From the NCBI GenBank assembly GCA_007126095.1, contig SLBZ01000035.1:1-49985 (forward strand): DNA of 49,985 nt, in the 5' to 3' direction. This stretch comes from Aquisalimonas sp. Its GTDB lineage: Bacteria > Pseudomonadota > Gammaproteobacteria > Nitrococcales > Aquisalimonadaceae. Position numbers and translations under genes: made by a program. Under the pieces are notes generated by a model. The model saw only the letters and a program-made list of their open reading frames with translations, made no database searches and was not told the origin of the DNA. Shown here one piece after another: positions 8,387 through 17,242 of this stretch (the stretch's first letter is position 1; each line of letters starts with the position of its first letter).

Positions 8387-8447
8387 GGTGACTGGAACGG
8401 TAGTTCATGTTCTGCAGGGGCGTCAATGCTTCAAGGTGAGGTAGGAA

Positions 8448-9095
8448 ATGACTGACGCAGAGTCTTCCGGCAGCCGGCGGCGGCGGGGTGATCGCGATCA
8501 GCTCACGCGCGACGACTGGCTGGACGCGGCCACCGAGCTGGTGGTGGAGGGTGGCTTCGACAATGTCCGCGTACTCACCCTGGCGCGCCGTCTCGGCGTG
8601 TCGCGGGGGAGTTTCTACTGGCACTTCCGGGATCACCAGGACCTGCTATCGAGCTTTCTGCAGCGCTGGCGCGAGCGTCGGATGGCGGACCTGGACTACT
8701 GGAAGTCCGGCGACGGCGACGTCCACACCGAGACCCGGCGTATCCTCCGGCTGCTGCTGGGTGACTCCGGTCGCAGCGTGCGGCGCATGCGCGTGGAGCT
8801 GGCGGTTCGCGACTTCGCCCGGCGGGACCGTGACGCCGCCGATGCGGTGGCCGCGGTGGATGAAGCCCGCATTCGCCAGAACGAGACGCAGCTGCTGCGC
8901 ATTGCGGATAATGGTGAGGGGGCGCAGGATCTCTCGCTGTTGCTGTACGTGGCCACCATGGGGGCGCAGCTGGTGATGACCGGCCCCGATCGGGATGAGG
9001 CGAAAGTAGAACGCATCGAGCAGCTCATCGCCAATCTCGTGGTCCAGTGGCACGAGCGGGGCGGCGGCAGCATGCTTGGCCCGGACGCTGAGTGA
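8448..9095 (+). CDS. TetR family regulator, likely of beta-oxidation
   Basis: A 215-residue TetR-type repressor. The DNA-binding helices lie at about residues 20-66 (WLDAATELVVEGG, LTLARRLGVSRGSFYWHFRD), and the rest is the helical ligand and dimerisation domain. It is preceded by a long basic tail (SSGSRRRRGDRD). GAGGTAGGAA before ATG supports the start. It is transcribed divergently from the hydratase/dehydrogenase-thiolase-ligase block, with a perfect 14-bp palindrome between. Control of fatty-acid degradation by an acyl-CoA-released repressor is a reasonable inference from position, not shown by the protein itself. Confidence 0.88.
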   Translation: MTDAESSGSRRRRGDRDQLTRDDWLDAATELVVEGGFDNVRVLTLARRLGVSRGSFYWHFRDHQDLLSSFLQRWRERRMADLDYWKSGDGDVHTETRRILRLLLGDSGRSVRRMRVELAVRDFARRDRDAADAVAAVDEARIRQNETQLLRIADNGEGAQDLSLLLYVATMGAQLVMTGPDRDEAKVERIEQLIANLVVQWHERGGGSMLGPDAE

Positions 9096-9230
9096 AACGC
9101 CGTTCCACGGTGGATCAACGGCGCCATGATCCGTAGGGTGTGATTTTGAGAGGCCGCGCCAACGGGTTTAAGGGCAGGCGGCCCATTAGATACGGAGCGC
9201 GTCCGCCGCGCTCCGCTGGAGGAGATCAGC

Positions 9231-9860
9231 ATGACCGTACTAGTCATTGGTGCCAACGGGCGCATCGGCAGACAGGTATGTGCTCTGGCCGCGGAATCCG
9301 GGGTGCCGGTGCGTGCCATGGTGAGGCACCGGGCCGAAGAACCGCTCTTCGAGGAGCAGGGCATCGACACAGTTCAGGGCGATCTGGAAGGGGACTTCCA
9401 CGAGGCGCTGGATGGGTGTGATCAGGTGGTTTTCGTTGCCGGGTCCGGTCCCCACACCAGCGCGGACCGCACCCTGCTGGTGGATCTGCACGGCGCCGTT
9501 CGTGCCATCCAGCTTGCCGAGGAAGCCGGCGTGTCGCGTTTCATCATGCTCAGCGCCCTGCGGGCCAGCGATCCGCTGGCGGGGCCGGAGAACCTGCGGC
9601 CCTATCTGGCAGCGAAGTACGCGGCCGACCTGATTCTGCAGCGCTCGACCCTGCCCCACGTTATTCTGCGGCCCGGCAAGTTCACGGACGACGAGCCCAC
9701 CGGGCTGGTCTCGACGGATCCGGACCAGTCGGTGGGGATCGATATCAGCCGCGGCAATGTGGCTCTGGCGCTGTTCGCCATTCTGCGCAATCCGGACATC
9801 GTTGACCGGGAAATCCCGCTGGTGGACGGTGACCGTCCGGTGGACGCCGTGGTCGGCTGA
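9231..9860 (+). CDS. NAD(P)-binding SDR-like protein (YwnB/NmrA type)
   Basis: A 209-residue Rossmann-fold protein beginning with the dinucleotide motif VIGANGRIGRQV (GxxGxxG). HVILRPGKFTDDEPTG near residue 145 and the lack of a YxxxK catalytic pair place it in the atypical short-chain dehydrogenases (NAD(P)H-binding PF13460, like YwnB, YhfK or biliverdin-reductase B). Such proteins bind NAD(P)H as reductases or redox sensors; the substrate is unknown. GGAGGAGATCAGC before ATG is a good ribosome site. The 135-bp gap before it contains only a partial CCGTAGGGTG match to the repeat family at 122-268. Confidence 0.85.
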   Translation: MTVLVIGANGRIGRQVCALAAESGVPVRAMVRHRAEEPLFEEQGIDTVQGDLEGDFHEALDGCDQVVFVAGSGPHTSADRTLLVDLHGAVRAIQLAEEAGVSRFIMLSALRASDPLAGPENLRPYLAAKYAADLILQRSTLPHVILRPGKFTDDEPTGLVSTDPDQSVGIDISRGNVALALFAILRNPDIVDREIPLVDGDRPVDAVVG

Positions 9861-9882
9861 CGCATCGGCGCTGTCGCCCGTT

Positions 9883-9913
9883 GAGCTGGCACCCGACACG
9901 CGGGTGTCAGCTC
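9883..9913. terminator. Hairpin between convergent genes
   Basis: GAGCTGGCACCC and GGGTGTCAGCTC pair over 12 positions (one G-U in one orientation) around a short GACACGC loop. It overlaps the stop codon of the convergent cfa gene at 9907. It lacks a T-tract. Confidence 0.5.
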
Positions 9914-11064
9914 ACCCGGGGACACCCTCCCACAATCCCCCGTCTGGACAACACCAACTGCCACAGCTGGGTTTCCCGTGCCCGGAACAGTGCCGCGCAG
10001 CTCAGCAGGTAGTAGCGCCACATGCGCCGGAAACGCTCGCCGTAGCGATCCCGGAACTGCGGCCATGCCGCCTCGACGTTGTCGTGCCACGCCATCAGCG
10101 TCGGGTCGTAGTCGGCGCCGAAGTTGTGGACGTCTTCGATGAGGACCAGGTCCTCGGCGGCATCGCTGATCTGGCCGAGCGCGGGCAGGTCGCCGTTGGG
10201 GAAGATGTACTTGTCGACCCACGGGTCGGGCGTCGAGTTGCGGCGGTTCTTGCCGATGGTGTGGAGCAGGCAGAGGCCGTCGTCCGCGAGGCAGCGGTTC
10301 ACTGTCTCCAGAAACGTGCGATGGTTCTTGCGGCCCACGTGCTCGAACATGCCGACGCTGACGACGGCATCGAAGTGCTCGTCGACTTCCCGGTAGTCCT
10401 GCAGCCGGAACTCGACGGGCAGGCCCCGGCAGCGTTCCCGCCCGAGGCGGACCTGTTCCTCGGAAATGGTCAGTCCCACGCACTCCACGCCGTAGTGTTC
10501 GGCGGCATACTGCATGAAACTGCCCCAGCCGCAGCCGATGTCGAGCACACGCATACCCGGTTCGAGCTGGAGCTTGCGGCAGATCAGGTCCAGTTTTGCT
10601 TCCTGGGCCTCGTCCAGTGTCCGCGCATCCCGCCAGTAACCGCACGTGTAGGTCATGCGGCGGTCCAGCATTGCGGCGTAGAAGTCGTTGCCCAGGTCGT
10701 AGTGGGCCTCCCCCACCTGTCTGGCGCGCCGAAGGCTTTGCAGGTTGAGCAGCCTGGCGCGCATGGAGTGGAACGCCAGACGCAGCGGCTGGACCTGGTC
10801 GTGGATGCGGGCACGGAGGATACGGAAGAAGAACTCGTCGAGGCGCTCCACGTCCCAGTGGCCGTCCATGTACGCCTCGCCCAGGCCCAGATTACCGTAG
10901 GCCAGGGCGCGCTCGGGGACATTGCTCGCGTGGAGTTGGATGTCCCAGGGTCGGTCGCCGTTGACACGGATGTCTGCTTTCTCAAGCAGGTCGTGCATGA
11001 GGCGGTCGAGACTGTTACTGCTCTGCTGTTGGGAAGGCAGACGCGTGCGTGTCGGTGATGCCAT
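9907..11064 (-). CDS. cfa: Cyclopropane-fatty-acyl-phospholipid synthase
   Basis: A 385-residue CFA synthase, close to the 382 residues of the E. coli enzyme. It transfers a methylene group from S-adenosylmethionine to double bonds of unsaturated acyl chains in membrane phospholipids. The SAM-binding motif VLDIGCGWGSF is at 173-183. HYDLGNDFY (121-129) and C141 in MTYTCGYW match the catalytic region, and FEHVGRKN follows. I chose ATG at 11064 because GGAGGGG lies just before it; an in-frame ATG at 11076 adds four residues but has no ribosome site. It forms part of a lipid-related neighbourhood with the beta-oxidation genes. Confidence 0.93.
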   Translation of the reverse strand: MASPTRTRLPSQQQSSNSLDRLMHDLLEKADIRVNGDRPWDIQLHASNVPERALAYGNLGLGEAYMDGHWDVERLDEFFFRILRARIHDQVQPLRLAFHSMRARLLNLQSLRRARQVGEAHYDLGNDFYAAMLDRRMTYTCGYWRDARTLDEAQEAKLDLICRKLQLEPGMRVLDIGCGWGSFMQYAAEHYGVECVGLTISEEQVRLGRERCRGLPVEFRLQDYREVDEHFDAVVSVGMFEHVGRKNHRTFLETVNRCLADDGLCLLHTIGKNRRNSTPDPWVDKYIFPNGDLPALGQISDAAEDLVLIEDVHNFGADYDPTLMAWHDNVEAAWPQFRDRYGERFRRMWRYYLLSCAALFRARETQLWQLVLSRRGIVGGCPRVS

Positions 11065-11162
11065 CAGCCCCTCCATGCGCAGTTTATTCTTGCTTCTGCG
11101 CTGTCAATCCTCCATTCACTTTCAGCATAGTCAATGAGCCGCCGTTGATCCTACCCGTCGGC

Positions 11163-11184
11163 GCCGCCGGGGTGTCCCGGCGGC
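11163..11184. terminator. Hairpin after the enoyl-CoA hydratase gene
   Basis: GCCGCCGGG-GTGT-CCCGGCGGC is a perfect 9-bp stem with a 4-nt loop, 9 bp beyond the stop codon of the minus-strand gene ending at 11193. There is no following T-run. Confidence 0.5.
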
Positions 11185-11192
11185 GACGCCGG

Positions 11193-12053
11193 TCACTCGA
11201 ACGGCCGCTCGCGCCACCAGGGGAAGAAGTCCGGCATATCCGCGGACGGCCCCATGGTGAACCTGGCCGGACGCTTCTCGAGAAAGCTGCTGACGCCTTC
11301 GCGGGCATCGGCTGACTGGCCCATGTAGGCGATGGCGCGGGAGTCGATCTTGTGCGCCTCCATGGGATGATCGGCCGCCAGCATGCGCCACATCAGCTGG
11401 CGGTTGAGCGCGGTGGCCACCGCCGAGGTGTTGTCGGCAAACTCCCGCGCCAGTTCCCGTGCCGCTGGGAGCAGGGCGTCGGGTTCATGCAGGCTGCGCA
11501 CGAGGCCGCCTGCATGTGCCTCCTCGGCATCGAAGACGCGGCCGCTGTAGACCCATTCGGCAGCCTGCTGCATGCCGACAAGACGCGGCAGGAACCAGCT
11601 CGAGCATGCTTCCATGGTGATGCCCCGGCGGGAGAAGACGAAACCGAAGCGGGCCCGCGTCGAGGCCAGCCGGATGTCCATGGGGAGCTGCATGGTGAGC
11701 CCGATGCCGACCGCGGCACCGTTGATTGCGCCGATGACCGGTTTGCGGCATTCATAAATACGCAGGGTGACCGTGCCACCGCCGTCGCGGTTGCTGTTGG
11801 CCAGCTCCTTGTCCTCGCGCTTGTCCCGGTTGAACGTGTCGCCGCCTTTCTCCAGATCGGCGCCGGCGCAGAACGCCTTGCCGGCGCCGGTGACGATGAT
11901 GGCGCGGACCGAGTCATCGCTGTCCGCGGCATCGAATGCTTCGATGAGTTCGCGCCGCATCGCGTCGTTGAAGGCGTTCATGCGGTCGGGGCGGTCCAGG
12001 GTCAGGGTCAGGACCCCCTGGTCGACCTCGTACTGCAGCGTTTCGTAGCTCAC
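11193..12053 (-). CDS. Enoyl-CoA hydratase/isomerase family protein
   Basis: A 286-residue crotonase-fold protein. The oxyanion-hole segments are FCAGADLEKGG (about 65-75) and INGAAVGIGLTMQLPMDIRL (about 110-130). The segment FGFVFSRRGITMEACSSWFL replaces the usual second-glutamate loop, with E in ITMEACS. The substrate is unknown and could be an unsaturated acyl-CoA. GTG at 12053 with AAGGAG seven bases upstream is the best start. A good sigma-70 promoter (CTGACA-N17-TAGACT) lies about 80 bp upstream. It is monocistronic, divergent from the TRAP operon. Confidence 0.88.
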   Translation of the reverse strand: MSYETLQYEVDQGVLTLTLDRPDRMNAFNDAMRRELIEAFDAADSDDSVRAIIVTGAGKAFCAGADLEKGGDTFNRDKREDKELANSNRDGGGTVTLRIYECRKPVIGAINGAAVGIGLTMQLPMDIRLASTRARFGFVFSRRGITMEACSSWFLPRLVGMQQAAEWVYSGRVFDAEEAHAGGLVRSLHEPDALLPAARELAREFADNTSAVATALNRQLMWRMLAADHPMEAHKIDSRAIAYMGQSADAREGVSSFLEKRPARFTMGPSADMPDFFPWWRERPFE

Positions 12054-12130
12054 TGCGGATCTCCTTGTGGTGTGGTTTTCTGGTTCAGGCATGCCGGTCG
12101 TGACCGGATCCGGCCGGCGTGTATGCACCC

Positions 12131-12159
12131 AGTCTATTGCGCTGACCCGGCGCTGTCAG
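12131..12159 (-). promoter_or_regulatory. Sigma-70 promoter of the enoyl-CoA hydratase gene
   Basis: On the minus strand, -35 CTGACA (12154-12159) and -10 TAGACT (12131-12136) are separated by 17 bp. The start codon is about 80 bp downstream. Confidence 0.55.
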
Positions 12160-12402
12160 GTGCGAGTGCCATTCCGCAAATAGGCTGAGAAGGGCTGGGT
12201 GAGTGAAATTCCCTGAAAGCCCTGAAAAAATCATCGTATTTGCTGCCAGCGGGGTTTGGTAACGCTGTGATCGTTGTGCGCAGACAGTATCCGTGAGAAC
12301 CGTGGTCGTTGGGTTTGCGTTCTGATCTTTCGCATCTATGTCAAAGGGTTGCCTTTTCCGCAGAGCGGACCCGGGCAGTTGCTTTACCGGCCCTGTTTGC
12401 TG

Positions 12403-12430
12403 TTGACAGGGGGTTTGCCAGCTGTAGTCT
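12403..12430 (+). promoter_or_regulatory. Sigma-70 promoter of the TRAP operon
   Basis: A consensus -35 TTGACA (12403-12408), a 16-bp spacer and -10 TAGTCT (12425-12430), preceding dctP by about 85 bp. The 463-bp region 12054-12516 otherwise holds only the opposing promoter at 12131-12159 and no supported gene. Confidence 0.6.
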
Positions 12431-12516
12431 GAATAACGTCCACAGAATCAAGAATAAGTGCCACGGCACTGGCGTGATTCGCAGTCGGCATCAGTCCAAT
12501 TCGGGAGGAGAATACC

Positions 12517-13557
12517 GTGAAGCATTCCATGAAGCTGGGTCTTTCCGCCGCCGCCACGGGCCTGCTCGGGCTCGCACTGGCTCCAGCAACGGTCTCCGCG
12601 GACGAGACCTACACCTGGCGTGTCCAGTCGCACTGGCCCAGTGCCAGCAGCTCGTACGGCGACAGCCTGGAAACGTTGAAGGAGAAGCTCTACGAGCGCA
12701 CGGACGGCCGGCTTGAACTCGAGCTGCACGAGGCCGGTTCGCTGTTCGGGCATGACGAGATCTTCAGCGCTGTGAGCCGCGGCACGCTGGATATGGGGAC
12801 TATTTCGCCCGCTTACGAGATGGACCGGTTGTCCACTGCCGGTATCGCATTCGGTCTCCCCAACGGCTTCCAGGAAACCTGGGAGGCCGCTTACTTCTTC
12901 AAGCACAAGGGCTTCGAGGAGATGATCCGCGAAGAGGCCGCAGAGTACGACGTGGCCTACTTCACCGAGAAGGTCTATCCGACAGAAATGGTGCTCAGCG
13001 AGCCCATTGAGTCCCTGAGCGATTTCGAGGGGCTGAATATCCGCTCTTCCGGCGTGCTGCAGACCTTCCTGACCGAGGCCGGCGCAGCGGCATCCAACAT
13101 TCCCGGTGAAGAGCTTTACCAGGCCCTGCAGACGGGTGTCGTCGACGGTGCCCACTGGGGGGCCGTGCAGGGCGCGATGAGCATGTCACTGTACGAGGTG
13201 GCGCCTTATCATGTGCGGCCACCGCTCAACATCGGCGGTATCGATGCCTACGTCATAAGCCAGGACTCCCTGGACGAGTTGCCGGATGACATCCGTAAGA
13301 CGGTGGAAGACACCATCGAGGAGCAGTTCTGGCGCCGCACCAACGAGTACATCTACCAGGAGCAGGCCGCCCTGGCTCACTCCAAGGAAGAGTACGGCGT
13401 TGAGGTTATCGAACTGCCCGACGAAGTACAGGACGCCATGCTGGAGGCAGCGGAGAGTATCTGGGATGACCAGGCTGCCGAGAGCGAGCGTGCCGCCGAG
13501 GCGGTCGAGCTGATGCGCGAACTGCTCGCCGATCTGGGGCATATCGACGAGGAGTGA
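12517..13557 (+). CDS. dctP: TRAP transporter substrate-binding protein (DctP family)
   Basis: A 346-residue periplasmic solute-binding protein. A signal peptide covers about residues 1-28 (positive MKHSMK, hydrophobic core, cleavage near VSA-DE). The DctP domain follows, with R176 in GLNIRSSG at the position of the carboxylate-binding arginine, so an organic acid is a likely ligand; which one cannot be read. GTG start with GGGAGGAG six bases upstream. It is first in the dctPQM order and is followed by an 11-bp stem-loop before dctQ. Such a loop often lets the binding protein be made in excess of the membrane subunits. Confidence 0.93.
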   Translation: MKHSMKLGLSAAATGLLGLALAPATVSADETYTWRVQSHWPSASSSYGDSLETLKEKLYERTDGRLELELHEAGSLFGHDEIFSAVSRGTLDMGTISPAYEMDRLSTAGIAFGLPNGFQETWEAAYFFKHKGFEEMIREEAAEYDVAYFTEKVYPTEMVLSEPIESLSDFEGLNIRSSGVLQTFLTEAGAAASNIPGEELYQALQTGVVDGAHWGAVQGAMSMSLYEVAPYHVRPPLNIGGIDAYVISQDSLDELPDDIRKTVEDTIEEQFWRRTNEYIYQEQAALAHSKEEYGVEVIELPDEVQDAMLEAAESIWDDQAAESERAAEAVELMRELLADLGHIDEE

Positions 13558-13566
13558 GTCGGCCAT

Positions 13567-13599
13567 GGGGAGTCTGCGGTCACGTGCTGCAGACTCCCC
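13567..13599 (+). terminator. Intercistronic stem-loop after dctP
   Basis: GGGGAGTCTGC (13567-13577) pairs perfectly with GCAGACTCCCC (13589-13599) across an 11-nt loop. It begins 9 bp after the dctP stop and ends 77 bp before dctQ. With no T-tract it is more likely an mRNA-stabilising or attenuating loop than a full terminator. Confidence 0.65.
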
Positions 13600-13676
13600 G
13601 GTTGCGTTTCGCCGGTGGTGACGCCAAGCCGGGGTCACCACCACCCAGGTGACGGATTTCCCCTCACGGAGATGTT

Positions 13677-14228
13677 ATGAACGCCCTGCGCAAGGTGCTC
13701 CGCGGCGTGACCCATGCCAATGAGTGGCTGGGCCGAGCGGTACTGGCCTGGCTTGTCCTGGTCATGTTCGTGTTGCTGTTTCTGGAAGTGAACATGCGGT
13801 ATCTGTTCGGCTCGCCCACGGTCTGGACGGGCGAGCTCACGCAGATGCTTTTCGGGGTCTACGCCATTCTCGCCGGCGCTTACATCATGACCCAGCGCGC
13901 CCACGTGAACGTGGACATCTTCTACGCGCGCTTCCCGAAGCGGGTCCGCGCCGGCGTGGATATTCTGACCTCGGCGCTATTTTTCGCGTTCGTGCTGGTT
14001 CTGGTGACCGAGGGATACAGCATGGCGGAGGACTCCATGAGCCGCTGGGAGACCTCCCGTTCGGCCTGGAACCCGCCTGTGTGGCCGGTGAAGCTGGCCA
14101 TTCCCGTGGGCGCGGGACTGTTGTTGCTGCAAGGGCTGGTCAAGCTGATTCACGACATCCTGATTCTTTTCAATCTGGAGGGTAGCGAGCCGCTGTTCCC
14201 CGAGCAGGCAGGGGAGGACAAGCTATGA
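13677..14228 (+). CDS. dctQ: TRAP transporter small permease (DctQ family)
   Basis: A 183-residue inner-membrane protein with four hydrophobic helices (about 20-40, 55-77, 97-117 and 137-157). The segment RYLFGSPTVWTGELTQMLFG is typical of DctQ in the mannitol/chloroaromatic-type TRAP subgroup. It pairs with the large permease for Na+-driven uptake. ATG at 13677 follows a CGGAGATGTT ribosome site. Its stop overlaps the dctM start by four bases (ATGA), indicating translational coupling. Confidence 0.92.
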   Translation: MNALRKVLRGVTHANEWLGRAVLAWLVLVMFVLLFLEVNMRYLFGSPTVWTGELTQMLFGVYAILAGAYIMTQRAHVNVDIFYARFPKRVRAGVDILTSALFFAFVLVLVTEGYSMAEDSMSRWETSRSAWNPPVWPVKLAIPVGAGLLLLQGLVKLIHDILILFNLEGSEPLFPEQAGEDKL

Positions 14229-15538
14229 GCGTCGAAATGATCACGCTGCTGTTCTTCGGTTCGCTGCTGTTCTTCCTGTTCCTGGGGGTGCCCCTGGCCT
14301 TTGTGCTGGGCGGTGTCTCGGTGGTGTTCCTGTACTTCGACTGGGGGCCGGATGCGTTCTACATGGTGGCCTCCAACATGTGGAGCACCATGAACAGCTT
14401 CACGCTGATCGCCATCCCGCTGTTCATCTTCATGGCGATGCTGCTGGAGCGCTCGGGCGTTGCCCGCGATCTCTACCACATGATGCACTTGTGGTGGTCC
14501 GGCGTGCGTGGCGGGCTGGCCATCGGCACTGTTGGTATTTGCGCGATCTTTGCCGCCATGTGCGGCATCAGCGGCGCGGCGGTGACCAGCATGGGCACCA
14601 TAGCCCTGCCCAACATGCTGGAGCGCAAGTACGACAAGGAGATGGCGCTGGGGGCCATCAACGCCGGCGGCGGCTGGGGGATTCTCATCCCGCCGAGCAT
14701 CATCATGATTCTCTATGCCCTGATCACGGGCGTGTCGGTGGGTGAGCTGTTCGCCGCGGGGATTGTCCCGGGGTTGCTGCTGATGGTGCTAGTGTCGCTC
14801 TACATCGGCATCCGCTGCTACTTTCAGCCGCACCTGGGGCCGGCGCTGCCCCAGGAGGACCGCGGTAGCCTGAAAGACAAGTTCATCGCCCTGCGGTCGG
14901 TGATCCTGCCGATCTTCATCGTCGTCATCGTACTCGGCTCGATCCTGGCCGGGATCGCAACCGCAACAGAGGCGGCCGCCATCGGCGTGTTCGGGGCGCT
15001 GGTGTCGTCCATCGTCTATCGCCGGTTCAGCTGGGAGATGCTGCGGGAGTCGTGTATACGCACGCTGCGGCTGACGGGAATGATCATGTGGATCCTGTTC
15101 GCGGCCCACGCGTTCAGTACCGCCTATAACTCCATGGGCGCCCAGCCCATGATCCTCGAGTTCATGATGTCGATCCCCGGCGGGGAGTGGGGGGCGCTGG
15201 CGGCCATTCTGATCATCATCTTCCTTATGGCCATGGTGCTGGATCCACTCGGCATCATGCTGATCACGCTGCCGGTGTTCCTGCCGATCGTGACCGGTTT
15301 CGGGTTCGATCCCGTCTGGTTCGGGATCCTGTTCATCATCATGATGGAAATCGGTTACATGACTCCGCCGTTCGGCTTCAACCTCTTCTACCTGAAGGGA
15401 GTGGCACCGCCTGGTGTGACCATGGGGGATATCTACCGGTCGGTGATTCCCTACACGGCGGTGGAGATGTTCGGGCTGTTCCTGGTGATTCTGTTCCCGG
15501 GCATCGCGTTGTGGCTACCCAACCTGCTCATGGGTTAG
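14225..15538 (+). CDS. dctM: TRAP transporter large permease (DctM family)
   Basis: A 437-residue membrane protein with about 12 hydrophobic segments. GVPLAFVLGGVSV at the start, GGWGILIPPSIIMILYA near 155-170 and MEIGYMTPPFGFNLFYLKG near 375-393 are conserved DctM stretches around the two hairpin/ion-binding regions. It forms the translocation channel with DctQ. Its 3' end overlaps the convergent acyltransferase gene by 11 bp. Confidence 0.93.
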   Translation: MSVEMITLLFFGSLLFFLFLGVPLAFVLGGVSVVFLYFDWGPDAFYMVASNMWSTMNSFTLIAIPLFIFMAMLLERSGVARDLYHMMHLWWSGVRGGLAIGTVGICAIFAAMCGISGAAVTSMGTIALPNMLERKYDKEMALGAINAGGGWGILIPPSIIMILYALITGVSVGELFAAGIVPGLLLMVLVSLYIGIRCYFQPHLGPALPQEDRGSLKDKFIALRSVILPIFIVVIVLGSILAGIATATEAAAIGVFGALVSSIVYRRFSWEMLRESCIRTLRLTGMIMWILFAAHAFSTAYNSMGAQPMILEFMMSIPGGEWGALAAILIIIFLMAMVLDPLGIMLITLPVFLPIVTGFGFDPVWFGILFIIMMEIGYMTPPFGFNLFYLKGVAPPGVTMGDIYRSVIPYTAVEMFGLFLVILFPGIALWLPNLLMG

Positions 15539-17024
15539 TTCGGGGGGCGTCCGCGGCGGATTCCGGCATCAGGCCGGAGTCCGCCGCCGGATCGTCAGCG
15601 CCGGGTCTGTCGCGCAACAGGTGCTCGATGCTGTTGGCGTAGTACTCCAGCAGGGGCCGCGCGGTCTCGGCGGGCATGAATCGGTCGTTGCCGGCGTCCA
15701 GCAGCGCATTGCGTTCGGTCAGCATGGCAATGGCGAGGTCGAGACCCTCGGCTGGATCCGGGACTGGAATGTAGGGGGTTGCCCGATCCCCCGATTCCAG
15801 TTCCAGCACAGCCGCAGCGTATGCCGAATCGAGTGCCTCCCTGGACCACTCCCGGCGAGGCTCGTGTATCAGTAGCCAGCACACCAGGGGCACCGGCAGG
15901 ATCGGCGTGACCTCGCCGATGCATCCCATGACGTGCCCGGCGAAGGCACGGCTCAGGCGCAGCCGCTCCCGTGGGGGCAGAAAGCGCGGGTCGACGTTGC
16001 GTTCCTGGCACCAAGCCCGCGCGGAGATGGGGGTGCCAAAACCGGCGGCCGCATGCCCCATGGTATCTGCGCGCCCCGTCAAGCGATTGCCGACGTTGCG
16101 CAGCAACAGCATGACCCCCTGACCCATGGCGCGCACCGTCGAACGGCGTTTTATCTGGCCGTGAGCCTCTGCAAGGAGTGACTGGTCCTCGACGACGCGG
16201 TCGTAGGTGAGGCCCACGGGGATGAACAGGATGTCCCGTTCGCCGCCCGGGTTGAAATCCCGCAGCATGTAATCCAGCAGCCCCGCCCGCGGCGCGCGCA
16301 GGGCCCCGTCACGACTGAGTCCGGCTTCGGGGAACACGGCCTGCACCACGCCGCCGTCCACCGCCATCTGCACGTAACGCTCCAGCACGCGGCGGTAGAG
16401 CGCGTTGTGGTCGTGTCGACGCACGAAATAGGCGCCCATGGCCCGCACCAGGGGCTCCAGTGGCCAGACGCGGGCCCACTCTCCCACGGCGTAGGAGAGG
16501 GCGGTCTGGTCTTCCGCCAGGTAGGCCACCAGCACGTAATCCATGTTGCTGCGATGGTTCATGACGAAGACGATACTGGCGTCGGGGTCGATGTTGGCCA
16601 GGCCCCGCTCGTCCCGGTAGGCGAGTCGTACCTGGTAGAACCGGCGCACGATCGCCCGCGCAAGGCGGTTACCGAGCCGGAAATAGACGTAAGCGTTGAA
16701 CGCGGGGACGATTTCGCGGGCGTAAGCGTCCACCCGGCGCAGCGCCACCGCCCATGGCGTGCCATTCTCTTCGCAATAAGCCCTGACGGCGGCCAGGACG
16801 CGCGGGTCGTAGGCAAGGCGGTCGATGAGGACTTCCCGCTTGGTGAGGCTGAACGTCGGCAGCTTGAGGTGCAGACGCCGGTTCACCTCCTCGATCAGCC
16901 CGCTCAGCCGGCGCCGGAAGAACCAGCGCACTGTGGGAATCAGCAGGCGTGCGAGTACCGCCCACAGGGTGATGAGCAGCATGACCAAAAGCAGCCAGTA
17001 GGGCACCTCTACCGGTTCAGTCAT
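15528..17024 (-). CDS. PlsB-like glycerophosphate acyltransferase family protein
   Basis: A 498-residue membrane-associated acyltransferase. A membrane helix lies at about residues 8-29. The catalytic HX4D motif is in NHRSNMDY, followed by GAYFVRR, FPEAGLSRDG and FIPVGLTYD, the four motif blocks of the GPAT/DHAPAT family. It should acylate glycerol-3-phosphate or a related acceptor in phospholipid synthesis. It is much shorter than E. coli PlsB (about 800 residues), so it may be a distinct enzyme and I give no symbol. The ATG at 17024 is the first before the membrane helix but has no clear ribosome site; in-frame codons extend to 17111. Confidence 0.85.
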   Translation of the reverse strand: MTEPVEVPYWLLLVMLLITLWAVLARLLIPTVRWFFRRRLSGLIEEVNRRLHLKLPTFSLTKREVLIDRLAYDPRVLAAVRAYCEENGTPWAVALRRVDAYAREIVPAFNAYVYFRLGNRLARAIVRRFYQVRLAYRDERGLANIDPDASIVFVMNHRSNMDYVLVAYLAEDQTALSYAVGEWARVWPLEPLVRAMGAYFVRRHDHNALYRRVLERYVQMAVDGGVVQAVFPEAGLSRDGALRAPRAGLLDYMLRDFNPGGERDILFIPVGLTYDRVVEDQSLLAEAHGQIKRRSTVRAMGQGVMLLLRNVGNRLTGRADTMGHAAAGFGTPISARAWCQERNVDPRFLPPRERLRLSRAFAGHVMGCIGEVTPILPVPLVCWLLIHEPRREWSREALDSAYAAAVLELESGDRATPYIPVPDPAEGLDLAIAMLTERNALLDAGNDRFMPAETARPLLEYYANSIEHLLRDRPGADDPAADSGLMPESAADAPRTNP

Positions 17025-17242
17025 CGTTTCGGGGGTCTCGAAGCCGGGCTGATAGTGGGGACGTTTATCATGCGAGCGCGACGCTGTCACACGCCCACGC
17101 CGGTACGGCAACGCTATTGCGGCGGTGCAGTGTGAAAAATGCTGGCCTGACGGCGAATCATCCTGTAGTCTCCTCCTTGCAGTGTCCAGCTTGAGTACCT
17201 TCGGCAGTCCCGCCCTTCTTGGTCGTCACTCCGTACGTTGTT

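Noticed and set aside
9131..9140. Further copy of the REP-like repeat
   Set aside because: Only CCGTAGGGTG matches; the following hairpin arms are missing, so it is at most a fragment.
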